Shown: positions 17,151-25,636, counted from the first letter of the stretch. The stretch is DNA of 64,000 nt from a bacterium (GCA_030431975.1 JAUIHP010000003.1:248001-312000), one strand, 5' to 3'. Notes: a model not told the origin generated them from the sequence alone. Translations and numbers: made by a program.

Positions 17151-17766
17151 CCTGGGCTCCCAAAAGCTCGTCCCGCAGCTTGTAGGCGACGTCCTCCCGT
17201 AAGCCCGAAAGGCGAACGGACGCGCTGGTTGTTCCGGCCGTGTGGACGATGAGGTGCGAGATCCCAAACTGACGTTCGATCGGTCCCTGTCCGACGTCGG
17301 TGTGCTGAATGCGATTGCGCGGGACGTCCAGCACTTCACGCCAAAGGACGCCGCGGCGTATCTGCAGCCTGGACTCGTCGACCCGATACAGATAGCGCCG
17401 GTAACTCAGAATGGGCCAGACGATGGCATGAGTGAGCGAGAGTACGGTGATGAAGAGCCACACTGCCGGAGCGCCCATACGAATCCAGGGTTCGCTTCCG
17501 GAGACGATCAGGGGGATCGCGACGCCCGCCAGAATGCCGGAGAGAATCAACGTCCGGAACACTCCACCCAGTTGCTGAACTTGTGTCCAAGCTTTCTCGA
17601 TACGGTAGAAATGGCCGTCGGGTTCGAAGTCGACGCCGCGGTCCGCGGGGATCTCGCCGATGGCAGGTGGCTGGGATTCAAAGGTCGAAGTGGGAAGAGG
17701 GGGCGTTTCGGTCAAAGCGAGCAGAAGTCCTTTCCTGCAGTGACCGCCTCCAAACTGCACCCGCAT
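17134..17766 (-). CDS. YdbS-like membrane protein with bacterial PH domain
   Basis: A 210-residue protein with two membrane segments (LILSGILAGVAIPLIVS and GAPAVWLFITVLSLTHAIVWPIL) followed by one bPH2 domain (YLYRVDESRLQIRRGVLWREVLDVPRNRIQHTDVGQGPIERQFGISHLIVHTAG). YdbS and YdbT are always paired, and this gene overlaps the YdbT-like gene by 17 bases. Function in this family is not established; in Bacillus the pair has been linked to resistance to amyloliquecidin-type antimicrobial peptides. The N-terminal 20 residues may not be translated, as the ribosome-binding site is weak. Confidence 0.85.
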   Translation of the reverse strand: MRVQFGGGHCRKGLLLALTETPPLPTSTFESQPPAIGEIPADRGVDFEPDGHFYRIEKAWTQVQQLGGVFRTLILSGILAGVAIPLIVSGSEPWIRMGAPAVWLFITVLSLTHAIVWPILSYRRYLYRVDESRLQIRRGVLWREVLDVPRNRIQHTDVGQGPIERQFGISHLIVHTAGTTSASVRLSGLREDVAYKLRDELLGAQDVETI

Positions 17767-17977
17767 GCGGTCATTCTCGATATCGGCGCGGCCCAGCCCG
17801 CGTTCACGGAGCCGGAGACCTCAATCTTACCTGTTGGGATCGTCGATCATGCGTACGATCCGGAACATAGTCTATCCTGGAAGCGTTACCAGGGGATGTA
17901 GATCCGATCGCGCGACGGAGATCTCTCCCGCCGACACGATACGACCCTGCGAATACTGTGTTTCTTCTGGAGGATGG

Positions 17978-18529
17978 ATGAAAGTCTTACGCACCCTGGC
18001 ACTGGCGGCGGTCATTGCTGTCGGGGCCTGCTCCGACGACAAAAAGGCTACAGAGCCGGGTCTTCCCACGGGGCAGGTTCCGGATTTCGCGGCTGAGGAC
18101 GTCAATTCGACTTCGGCCCGTTTCGGCGAGACCATTTCGCCGCGGGACTACGAGAAGTCGGTCTCGGCCTGGTATTTCGGGCACGCCACCTGAAGCTACT
18201 GTCGTGCCCAGTTTGGGCACTTGGACGCGATGCAGCAGGAGCTCGACGCACTGGACCTGGATCTCAACGTTCAGATTCTGGGCGTGAATCAGGTGGGGCA
18301 CAGCAGCCTCAACGACACCGTTTGTGACGGCCGGGACTTACCCTGGCTTCAGGAAGTCAGCGAGTCTCTCATTTGGAGTCCCTGGGAGATCACCTACCGC
18401 GACGTGGTCATCGTCGGCCCCGACAACGAGCGGATCGCCGCCTACAACCTGACGAACAACAACCTGGGTGACTCGGCAAAGTACGATCAGCTGAAGAACA
18501 TGCTCATCGACGCCGCTGACTCCCCGTAG
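17978..18529 (+). CDS. Predicted selenoprotein: redoxin-type lipoprotein with UxxC motif (TGA at 18191 read as Sec)
   Basis: The frame runs from ATG 17978 (TGGAGGATGG just upstream) to TAG 18529 with one internal TGA at 18191-18193. Read as selenocysteine, it gives 183 residues. Residues 1-18 are a lipoprotein signal (lipobox V-G-A-C, Cys18). FAAEDVNSTSARFGETISPRDYEKSVSAW is the redoxin/AhpC-TSA start. WYFGHAT-U-SYCRAQFGHLDAM puts Sec72 in the place of the first Cys of a thioredoxin CxxC, with Cys75 as partner. ILGVNQVGHSSLND and VVIVGPDNERIAAYN complete a thioredoxin-like fold. Stopping at the TGA would leave half a fold. A SECIS-like hairpin follows. It would act outside the cytoplasm as a thiol or peroxide oxidoreductase, but the substrate is unknown. 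Confidence 0.85.
18191..18220 (+). promoter_or_regulatory. Predicted bacterial SECIS element (Sec codon plus hairpin)
   Basis: After the UGA at 18191-18193, ten bases lead to a perfect 7-bp stem, GTGCCCA (18204-18210) with TGGGCAC (18214-18220), closing a 3-base loop GTT (18211-18213). The loop begins 18 bases after the UGA and its first base is G. This agrees with what I recall of the bacterial SECIS consensus (apical loop 16-37 nt downstream, G at the first or second loop position, short stem). It lies inside the coding region, as bacterial SECIS elements do. Confidence 0.8.
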
Positions 18530-18537
18530 GCAATGAA

Positions 18538-18572
18538 GAAGGGAGTAGGCGCGAAGCCCACTCCCTTCTCTT
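18538..18572. terminator. Bidirectional hairpin between the two selenoprotein genes
   Basis: GAAGGGAGTAGGC (18538-18550) pairs with GCCCACTCCCTTC (18556-18568) with a single mismatch and a 5-base loop. It lies between the stops of the two convergent Sec genes (18529 and 18625) and can serve both. Confidence 0.75.
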
Positions 18573-18624
18573 GTGCCCGCTTCGGGCGCCGCCCGCGTCA
18601 AGCGGTGCGCCGTCTGCGATTCTT

Positions 18625-20646
18625 CTACTGCAGGCGGACGATCTTGATCGAAGACTCGGCCGACGCGTCCTTGTAGGAAGCGAAGAAGACGCCGCCCGGA
18701 ACCTCGAGGCCCGCGTCGTCACGACCATCCCATTCGATCCGGTGATCCCCGGCTTCCAACTGACCGTCGACCAACGTCCGGACCTGGCGTCCCGATGCAT
18801 CGACGATCACCAGAGACACGTTCTCCTGTGCGGCCTGATCCGACAGACGGAAGCGAAGCTCCGTCGACGGCGAGAACGGATTCGGCGAAGCGTCGATGAG
18901 GATCCGGTTCGACAGGCTCGGCAAGTCCACGTCGGCCGGGTCCAGAGTCTGGAGGATCCAGTCCATCGTGTTGCCGATCAGCGTTGTCTTGTTGCTCGGA
19001 TTCGGACCGTCCGGGAAGTTGTCCATCATGACCGTGTTGAGGACGGTCCGCGAACCGTTGCCCGTGATGAAGCGACAGGCGATCGTCTCTCCACCCTCAT
19101 TGGTCAGGATCGACTCTGCGCCTCCGAGCTCCAGGTGGTCCGCCCGGTTGGCGTTCGGAGCCGGCCAGTCCAGAGTCGGGAAGGCCATGCCGTCGGTGAT
19201 CGGGTCACCCGAGACGCCATCTGCCTGCTCCGCACCGCCGTTGGTCGTCCATCCGGTGAGGCCCAGGTAGTTGGTCGTGAAGTCATTCCCCGGGCTCTGG
19301 ACGTTCAGCATGTCCATGCTTGCGAGGAAGAGGCCACCACCGTTGTCCAGGTACGTCTGCAGCTCGAAAGCCTCAGACGCGCTGATGGGCGAGTTCAGGT
19401 AGGCCGTTTGCCAAACGACCGCGTCATAGCCGGCCATGGCGGAGGCGTTCGGTCCCGTTCCCGCGTTACCCAGCGAGTTGAGGTCGTAGAGGTAACCGTT
19501 GGCATCGAGGGCGTCGGCGATCGTCCCCTCGTAGCTTCCGACACCGTCGTCGTCGACGAAAAGGATCGCCGGAGAGCCGTTGAAGACCTTCGGTGTAATC
19601 GTCTGCATCTGCCCCGTTTCCTGAGAGACGGAGGTCAACGTTCCTTCGCCGATCCGGACATCGGAGTCCGTCTGGACGCGGATCGTAAGGGCCTTCTTCT
19701 CGTTGGCGGCGAGTGCGACGGAGGTTGCGGTGTACCACGTCGGGTCACCCTCGATCTGGAACTCGGCCGGCCAGCCGAAGCCGTTGTCCATGGACAGGTC
19801 GACGACGTCCGGCTGCTCACCCAGGTTCTGGACGAAGCCGTCGAAGAGGACCGTCTCGTTTCCTTCCGGAGCGGAGCCGACCTTCGAAGCCAAGCCGGTT
19901 GCGAAGTAGTAGTCGACCGTCGTGAAGTCGGTCGCCTGGTAGACCTGACCGTTGTTGACCTGCGCTTCGACGATGGCATACGCCTCGAGATGGGCAGCAT
20001 CAAATCCACTGATGTCGATCGACTCCTCGACGGTGACGACACCGCCACCGAAAGTGAGCGTGATCGGCGTCGAGCGAACCATGCGGGTCACTTCTTCCCA
20101 GGTATCCACGCCACCGAAGCCGCAGCACCAGAAGATATCGTTTTCTGCCAGGAACAGCGTGGCCTGAAGCGGCGGGAGGTTGACGTCGTCGACCAACTCG
20201 ATGTCGGCCGTGACGGTCGCCGTCGAACCGTCGATGGTCAGGCCGCCCTGAATATCGATCGGGGAGACGTACCCGACATCGCTGAGTCCGGAAAGGATTG
20301 CCGGCTCGTAGGTCGCAATGGCTCCTGCACAGGAACCGGCGCCGACGAACTCGTTTACGCCGTCAATGTTGACCTGCGGGATACCCCCGACGCCGAAGCG
20401 GCTGGCGCGAGCCACCGTTTCAGAGGTCTGGAACACATCGTTTCCGACGTGAACTTCGAGATGGATGAAAAGCGGGCCGTAGGTGTTGTCCAGATCAATC
20501 AACGCGCACCGCGCGTTGGGGCAGAACGTTCACCAGGTGGCGCCGAATTCTTCGCCCCAAACTCGTTTCAGGACACCGGCGTCTGCGGTCGCGACCATGG
20601 TGGAAAGCATGGCCCCAGCGGCCACGGCAGAGAAGAAGCGGTTCAT
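18625..20646 (-). CDS. Predicted selenoprotein: Omp28-like thioredoxin-fold exported protein with FlgD-like tail (TGA at 20530-20532 read as Sec)
   Basis: The gene starts at 20646 (GGGGGAG upstream) and has one in-frame TGA, codon 39; with Sec there the protein is 673 residues. Residues 1-23 are a signal peptide (MNRFFSAVAAGAMLSTMVATADA). WGEEFGATW-U-TFCPNARCALIDLDNTYG is an Omp28/thioredoxin active site in which Sec39 replaces the first Cys of CxxC. GVGGIPQVNIDG is the cis-Pro loop that normally faces it. A long beta-rich region follows, then a GATase-like segment (PAILFVDDDGVGSYEG ... YDAVVWQTAYLNSP), and a FlgD-like tail (SPNPFSPSTELRFRL ... IEWDGRDDAGLEVPGGVFFASY). An annotation starting at the next Met, 20502, would lose the signal peptide and the active site. 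Confidence 0.85.
20500..20532 (-). promoter_or_regulatory. Predicted bacterial SECIS element (Sec codon plus hairpin)
   Basis: Reading the minus strand, eleven bases after the UGA (20532-20530) a perfect 8-bp stem forms, CAACGCGC (20518-20511) with GCGCGTTG (20507-20500), around a 3-base loop GGT (20510-20508). The loop starts 20 bases after the UGA, and its first two bases are G. This geometry nearly repeats that of the element at 18191-18220, though the stem sequences are unrelated. Confidence 0.82.
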
Positions 20647-20876
20647 TGAACTCCCCCTGAGGGTTGGTGAAGTTTGTACGATGGCTCTTGCTCCGTCGGG
20701 GTTCCTCCCTGGGCACGAGCCGCCAGCCCCCAACACAAAGCCCTACTATTCTACCGGTCGGATGTACTGGTTAGAAAGTAGCCAGATAACGGAATGCACG
20801 GTTAGTGTGGTGAGTGCCGCCCTTTCCCGCACCCGCTCTGGTGACCGACCGCACCCGCGGAAGCGGTTGTGCCCGT

Positions 20877-22616
20877 CTAGACACGCTGCAGCACCCGCTG
20901 AATCCATGGCTGTCGAAGGATGCGGCCGGATGGGCCGCGGACCTCGATCTCGGCGCCCTCTCCGACCAGTCTCCGAAGTTCCGTCGTGAGGACGCGGTAG
21001 TGGTCATACGCCGCACGGCTCCAGCGTCGTCCGACGTCGTGGGTCGTTGTGACCACTTCCCAGTCTTCGTCATCGCCGGATCTCCATCGAACCTGCGATC
21101 CGGAGAGAAACCGGAGCCACGCTGCTCGTCTGTGCACACGTGAAGTCTGGGCCAGGAACTCGCGTAGGGCAGAAGCGACTTCCGTTGCAGTCGCCGTTTC
21201 TTTGAGGGGCGTCGTTGCACCTTTCGTTTCGGGAATCGTCAGCCTGAACGCCGGGTTGTCTGCTTTGGCGCCGACGGTTTCCTGGTCGTCCGAATTGTCG
21301 GCTTCGGTCGAAAGCTCCTTTGCGGAAGCAGAGCCTTTGAGATGGCGTGTTCCCGAAGCAAGAAGGGACCGAACCGTGACGTTCGTGTGCGATGAACCTT
21401 CGGCGTGGATCAAGCCCAACGCCTGCCCCAACAGTTCCTCGTCGACGCCGGTATCTTCCAATCCGAGTTCCCGAGCCAGAAGCTTCACCTCACGACGGTC
21501 GGTTGCCGACGGCGGCATCGCCGTTGCGTCTCGAAGAGCTGCCGGAGCTTCCGAACTCGTTCCGTTCATTTGCTGCGCCAGATACTGCAGCATTCGAAGA
21601 CTCTGAGTTTGGGGCAGAGGGCCGACCGGAAAGTTCGTTCCGTGCCGTCCTGCCGTGCGGAGTTCCCGGTCGAAGAAGAAGACCTTCTGACCGTGGTCCC
21701 GGAGCGCGGTGTTGTATGGCGGCGAGAGCGTTCGGATCTGTTTGGACTCGAGGAGGGCTGCGTCGATGGCGTTCGGAGTGACGCTGACCTCGACATCGTG
21801 GATCTGCGCCAGCAGCTCGCGAACCTTCTGCGGGGCGCTCCGCTTCTGGAAGTAGCTGTTCACCCTCTTCTTCAGTGATGTGGCCTTTCCGACGTAGAGG
21901 ACCGATCGGTCGCGAGCGAGAAAACGGTACACACCGGGAGAGGTCGGCAGACTGAGGCGCGACTCCCGGGGAAGGGGGTAGGACCATTTGCCCTGACGAG
22001 GTGGAACAGGTTCCCTAAGAAGCGAAGTCAGCTCCTCGAAGGATCCGACCCCACGTCGCCGGGAAAGCTCTTCGACCAGGTGTGACCAAACCAGGAGAGT
22101 GGCCCGGACATGATCCCCGGCACGTTTCGACTCCGGCAGGGTGAGGCCGCAGTATCCCGCCAAGGCGCGCAGACTGGCGCGCGGCAAGTCGGGGTAGAGT
22201 CGGCGTGCGATCTCGTGGGCGCAGACGAGATGAAACGGGAAGCTCGATTGCGGCTCGACGCGCAGTTGGAGTTTGCGCAGGAAGGGGTACTCGAACCTCG
22301 CGAAGTGGACGACGCTCACGCTCGAGCCGAACGGAGCTCGGTCAGCCCCTGCCGAGTCTGCGACGAGTTCCTCCCAGGCCGTTTCCGGGGTTACAGCCGA
22401 CGTCATTGCCGCGTCGGTGATTCCTGTCAGTTGTGTGATGCGCGGGGTGAGCGGCGCCGTCTCCGGAAGCTGTACGAGGTGTGATCGAATTCTTGGCGCT
22501 GGGGCAGGATGTGGCTGGCGAATCTCCGCGGCGTTCGCCAATGCCCAGCCCAGCTCGAGAAGATGACCGTTGGCCGCTCCCCCCGTCGTCTGGCAGTCGA
22601 GGGCCAGAATCCGCAT
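20877..22616 (-). CDS. DnaQ-like (degenerate) exonuclease domain fused to UvrC-type GIY-YIG domain
   Basis: A 579-residue protein. Residues 1-185 have the DnaQ/DEDDh outline, but the catalytic residues have drifted: ALDCQTTG has Gln9 where DxE is expected, VVHFARFEYPFL has Glu109 for Asp, and KRAGDHVRATLLV has Lys164 and His169 for the usual His and Asp. The Arg/Leu-rich SLRALAGYCGL helix is intact. Residues 225-315 are a GIY-YIG nuclease (SPGVYRFLARDRSVLYVGKATSLKKRVNSYF ... LLESKQIRTLSPPYN) like the UvrC N-terminus. The remaining 260 residues are not conserved to my eye. Such fusions occur in actinobacteria and elsewhere, with a presumed nucleotide-excision role (compare Cho). It is divergent from the next gene. 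Confidence 0.85.
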   Translation of the reverse strand: MRILALDCQTTGGAANGHLLELGWALANAAEIRQPHPAPAPRIRSHLVQLPETAPLTPRITQLTGITDAAMTSAVTPETAWEELVADSAGADRAPFGSSVSVVHFARFEYPFLRKLQLRVEPQSSFPFHLVCAHEIARRLYPDLPRASLRALAGYCGLTLPESKRAGDHVRATLLVWSHLVEELSRRRGVGSFEELTSLLREPVPPRQGKWSYPLPRESRLSLPTSPGVYRFLARDRSVLYVGKATSLKKRVNSYFQKRSAPQKVRELLAQIHDVEVSVTPNAIDAALLESKQIRTLSPPYNTALRDHGQKVFFFDRELRTAGRHGTNFPVGPLPQTQSLRMLQYLAQQMNGTSSEAPAALRDATAMPPSATDRREVKLLARELGLEDTGVDEELLGQALGLIHAEGSSHTNVTVRSLLASGTRHLKGSASAKELSTEADNSDDQETVGAKADNPAFRLTIPETKGATTPLKETATATEVASALREFLAQTSRVHRRAAWLRFLSGSQVRWRSGDDEDWEVVTTTHDVGRRWSRAAYDHYRVLTTELRRLVGEGAEIEVRGPSGRILRQPWIQRVLQRV

Positions 22617-22749
22617 TCGATCAAGCGGCGTGGAAATGGGGTTCTCCTCGGTCCGGATTCAACGGCAGTCACTCAAGCTCAGGAGGAGTAGTATGCCAAA
22701 CAAAAGTACGGCAATCAAGCATGGCCCTCTCGTCTGGTAACGTTGTCCC

Positions 22750-24069
22750 ATGAACTCTTCCATACGCGCTTTCCTCATGGGATTCCTGGTTCGCCCCGGA
22801 CGAATCCAACTTCGGCGGCGACAGCTCCGGGCCTCGCTCGCCATGTTGCTCGTCGGCTTCAGTGCGGCTACGACCGAGGCCACCGTGTGGGAGGTGCCCT
22901 CCTTCGGCATCGAAACCATCCAGGATGCGCTGGACTTCGCGGCAAACGGCGACGAAATCCGGATCGCTCCCGGAACCTACTCCGGGCCGCGAAACCGGGA
23001 TCTCGATCTCCGCGGGCTTGCGGTCCGGTTGGTTGGGACGGGAGGCGCCGCCGTCACCGTCCTTGATTGCGAAGGAGCGGAGGACGCGCCCTACCGAGCG
23101 TTGATCTTCGACGACGGGGAAGGTCCCGGAACCGAGGTCGTCGGCTTGACCCTGGCCAATGGCTTTGCCGGTGGCGAAAGTCAGAGCAGCCGTGGCGGCG
23201 CGATCTTCTGCGCCCCTGGAACGGCACCGACCATTCGGGGTTGCGTGATCCGGAATTCGTTCGCGTGGAGAGGCGGCGGTGTTTTTGTCAGCGCCGGATC
23301 CAGTCCGAAGTTCTTCACCTGCCGTTTCGAAGGAAACATCACCGTTCTCAACGGTGGCGGTTTGTCTTCCATCGGCGGACAGCCGGAGATCGTCGACTGT
23401 GAGTTCGTCGGGAATCTGAGTGAGAAGAACGGCGGTGCCGTCGGCTTTCAAACGTTGGATGGGGTGTCCCTGATTCGGTGTCGCTTCGAGTCGAACACCG
23501 CTGTCGAGGACGGGACGGTGTTTGCCGATCGTTCGACGATCTTTCTTCAGGAGCCGCTTCTTGTCTTCAACGAAGCACGGCGGGGAGGAGCGCTCTTTTC
23601 TCACGACGGATCCACGATCGATGTCGACGTTGCGAGCATCGTGGGCAACGTCGGTACCGCAAACGGCGGCGCGGCCTACGCACGTCTTGGTGCGGGGATC
23701 CGACTGCGCCGCACTTTGGTCTGGTCGAACTGCGGCCCGGAAGATGACAACGAGTTCGAACTGGAAGACTCTTCACGCCTCATTTTCGAGTGTTCTCGCT
23801 ACGATCCGGCGCACGTCGTCGCTGGGGGCGGGACGGTGGAAGAACTCGGCGATCAGGTTTACGACGATCCGCTGCTGTGCGGTGAGGCTCGCTGCGGAAA
23901 CGCCTTCGATCCCGAGGTCGAACTGACTCTGAACGCGGCATCGCCGTGTGCGGCGTCCAACAGCCCATGTGGTGAGCAGATCGGAACGTTCGGGGTGGCG
24001 TGCGGTGATCCGGTTCCGACGATCCGGACGAGCTGGGGCCGAATCAAAGATCAGTGGCGCAGGCCTTGA
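22750..24069 (+). CDS. Secreted right-handed beta-helix protein with short C-terminal SWG motif
   Basis: A 439-residue protein. After an N-terminal basic/hydrophobic export signal (about 1-45, ending FSAATTEA), IETIQDALDFAANGDEIRIAPGTYSGP opens a pectate-lyase-like parallel beta-helix built from short turns (GGAIFCAPGTAPTIRGCVIRNS, GGGVFVSAGSSPKFFTCRFEGN, and so on). A disulfide-rich cap near CAASNSPCGEQIGTFGVACGD follows. The protein ends VPTIRTSWGRIKDQWRRP, similar to the end of the secreted protein at 35476-36249, and may carry a sorting tag. The cap (SNSPCGEQIG) resembles those of the two other beta-helix proteins in the window. Confidence 0.85.
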   Translation: MNSSIRAFLMGFLVRPGRIQLRRRQLRASLAMLLVGFSAATTEATVWEVPSFGIETIQDALDFAANGDEIRIAPGTYSGPRNRDLDLRGLAVRLVGTGGAAVTVLDCEGAEDAPYRALIFDDGEGPGTEVVGLTLANGFAGGESQSSRGGAIFCAPGTAPTIRGCVIRNSFAWRGGGVFVSAGSSPKFFTCRFEGNITVLNGGGLSSIGGQPEIVDCEFVGNLSEKNGGAVGFQTLDGVSLIRCRFESNTAVEDGTVFADRSTIFLQEPLLVFNEARRGGALFSHDGSTIDVDVASIVGNVGTANGGAAYARLGAGIRLRRTLVWSNCGPEDDNEFELEDSSRLIFECSRYDPAHVVAGGGTVEELGDQVYDDPLLCGEARCGNAFDPEVELTLNAASPCAASNSPCGEQIGTFGVACGDPVPTIRTSWGRIKDQWRRP

Positions 24070-24198
24070 ACGACGACTGGGTTGCGGCCAATCCAGAGCC
24101 CACAACCGAGCCATCGACTCTCTGAAACTTCTCTGTGGAAACGTTGACTCTCTGGAACCATGGACTCTCTGGGACCGTCGGCTCTTTCGATCCGCTGA

Positions 24199-25602
24199 CT
24201 ACGGTTCCTTTGCGACCTCACGCAATTTCTCGACCGCGGACTCGCGCACCTTTGATCCCGACGTCTCGATGCCCTGTACCTGTGTCCCCGACCCTGAGGC
24301 CGTCCGTCCTGAACCGTCGTGCCCGACAGGCTCGGCCTCTTCGCCCCGCTTCTTCGCATCGGTGTAGGGAATAGCGCAACCGGCGACGTCGGTCGGGCCG
24401 ACCTGACCGCAGCCGTTCGGCGAGTTTGAAGACAGGCAGGGCGAGTCCGGCTGCAAACTGAAGTTGCCCTGGGTGGCGTTGCAGAAACCCGGAGCGATCC
24501 GGAGGTTGGTCTCCTGAACGAAGCAGGCCTCCGGCACTTCGGAAGGCCAGAAGAAGTTGCAACGAAGCAGGCTCGTCGAGCCGTCTTCGCAACGGAGTGG
24601 GTCGACGTCCTCCGAGACCGGACCGGCGAACCACACGTTGTGATGAAGGGGGCCTGATGCACCGGTGTAGTGCACCTGCGAGGCCGGCCATCCGGGAGCG
24701 TAGTTGTCAGCAAAGACGTTCCTGCTCAGTTCCAGATGGGTCGACCGCGCTCGGACGGCCGCTCCGTCTGCGGCCAGGTTCAACCAGAAGACGCTGTTCT
24801 CGACGATGGCGGTCGGGCTGTTCACGATGTAGAGTCCGCCGCCCTCCCCTGCGGAGTTCCTCTCGAAACGGCTTTGTCGACACTGCAGTCCGCTGTCGCG
24901 ACCGTAGACCGTTCCCAGAACTCCGGAGTTCTCCTGAAACTCGCAGTCGATGATTTGTGGATTGGACTGCAGGGCGGCGATAGCGGCGCCCTCCCCGGCA
25001 ACGTTGTTCACGAAGCGAACGTTCCGAATGAGCGGGTCGCAGTTGATGGCCGTGATGCCGCCTCCAACGTTGGCCAGGTTCCCTTCGATGATCAGGTTCT
25101 CGAGAGTGGCGTCGCTGGGGTTGCAAAGGATCGCACCGCCGAAGCGTCCGGCTCCGCGCAGTCGCTCGACCCGGGAATCCCCCGCGAGAGGGTGTTCGTC
25201 GAGTTGGGCGGCGGGATCGGGTTGCGGAGACTCGAGCGCGCTACCCAGTCCGTTGCGAAGGGTGAAGCCGCTGAGTTTGGCGCTCCGTCCTTCGAAGAAG
25301 TTGATCAGGACGATGGACCTGGCGAACTGACTTCCATCGATGACCGTGGCTTCCGGACCGTGTGTGGAACGTACCTCGATGTGGCGTCCGCCGTAGAAGA
25401 GAGTCTCGTGGTAGACGCCCGGACCGACCTCGATGACATCACCTTGTCCCGAAGCTTCGATCGCAGCCTGGATCGAGGTGTAGTCGCCGGATCCGTCCTG
25501 CTGAACGGTCAGAGTCTCAGCCGCGGCGGTTCCACTCAGGACCAGGAGGGATGAAAGAGAGAACCCGGCCAGGAGGAAGCGCCGTGAAGTCTGTCGTCCC
25601 AT
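24199..25602 (-). CDS. Secreted right-handed beta-helix protein
   Basis: A 467-residue protein with a signal peptide (MGRQTSRRFLLAGFSLSSLLVLSGTAAA), then DYTSIQAAIEASGQGDVIEVGPGVYHETLFYGGRHIEVRSTHGPEATVIDG, the usual start of NosD/pectate-lyase-like beta-helices. Repeating turns such as GGAILCNPSDATLENLIIEGNLANVGGG follow. A Cys-rich cap (DSPCLSSNSPNGCGQVGPTDVAGC) matches the caps of the two other beta-helix proteins here. The last 50 residues are charged and low in complexity (GSGRTASGSGTQVQGIETSG) without a FlgD-like domain or the SWG motif. It is convergent with the beta-helix gene at 22750-24069, suggesting local duplication. Confidence 0.83.
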   Translation of the reverse strand: MGRQTSRRFLLAGFSLSSLLVLSGTAAAETLTVQQDGSGDYTSIQAAIEASGQGDVIEVGPGVYHETLFYGGRHIEVRSTHGPEATVIDGSQFARSIVLINFFEGRSAKLSGFTLRNGLGSALESPQPDPAAQLDEHPLAGDSRVERLRGAGRFGGAILCNPSDATLENLIIEGNLANVGGGITAINCDPLIRNVRFVNNVAGEGAAIAALQSNPQIIDCEFQENSGVLGTVYGRDSGLQCRQSRFERNSAGEGGGLYIVNSPTAIVENSVFWLNLAADGAAVRARSTHLELSRNVFADNYAPGWPASQVHYTGASGPLHHNVWFAGPVSEDVDPLRCEDGSTSLLRCNFFWPSEVPEACFVQETNLRIAPGFCNATQGNFSLQPDSPCLSSNSPNGCGQVGPTDVAGCAIPYTDAKKRGEEAEPVGHDGSGRTASGSGTQVQGIETSGSKVRESAVEKLREVAKEP

Positions 25603-25636
25603 GTATGGTCCCTTCCTATTGGCTAGAACTTGGTCT

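Noticed and set aside
18191-18193. TGA as a true stop, making a 71-residue lipoprotein, or a pseudogene
   Set aside because: The frame continues for 111 codons with conserved-looking thioredoxin features and no other stop, the TGA sits exactly at the CxxC first Cys, and a second gene shows the same arrangement. A sequencing error cannot be fully excluded without reads.
18571-20649. A 692-residue plus-strand open frame opposite the second selenoprotein gene
   Set aside because: Its sequence is Arg/Asp/Val-rich with no domain, and the minus strand has a signal peptide, thioredoxin motifs and a FlgD-like tail.
24110-24190. Direct GACTCTCTGGAACC-like repeats between the two beta-helix genes
   Set aside because: Only four short, degenerate copies lie in a small convergent gap; too little to call a functional element.
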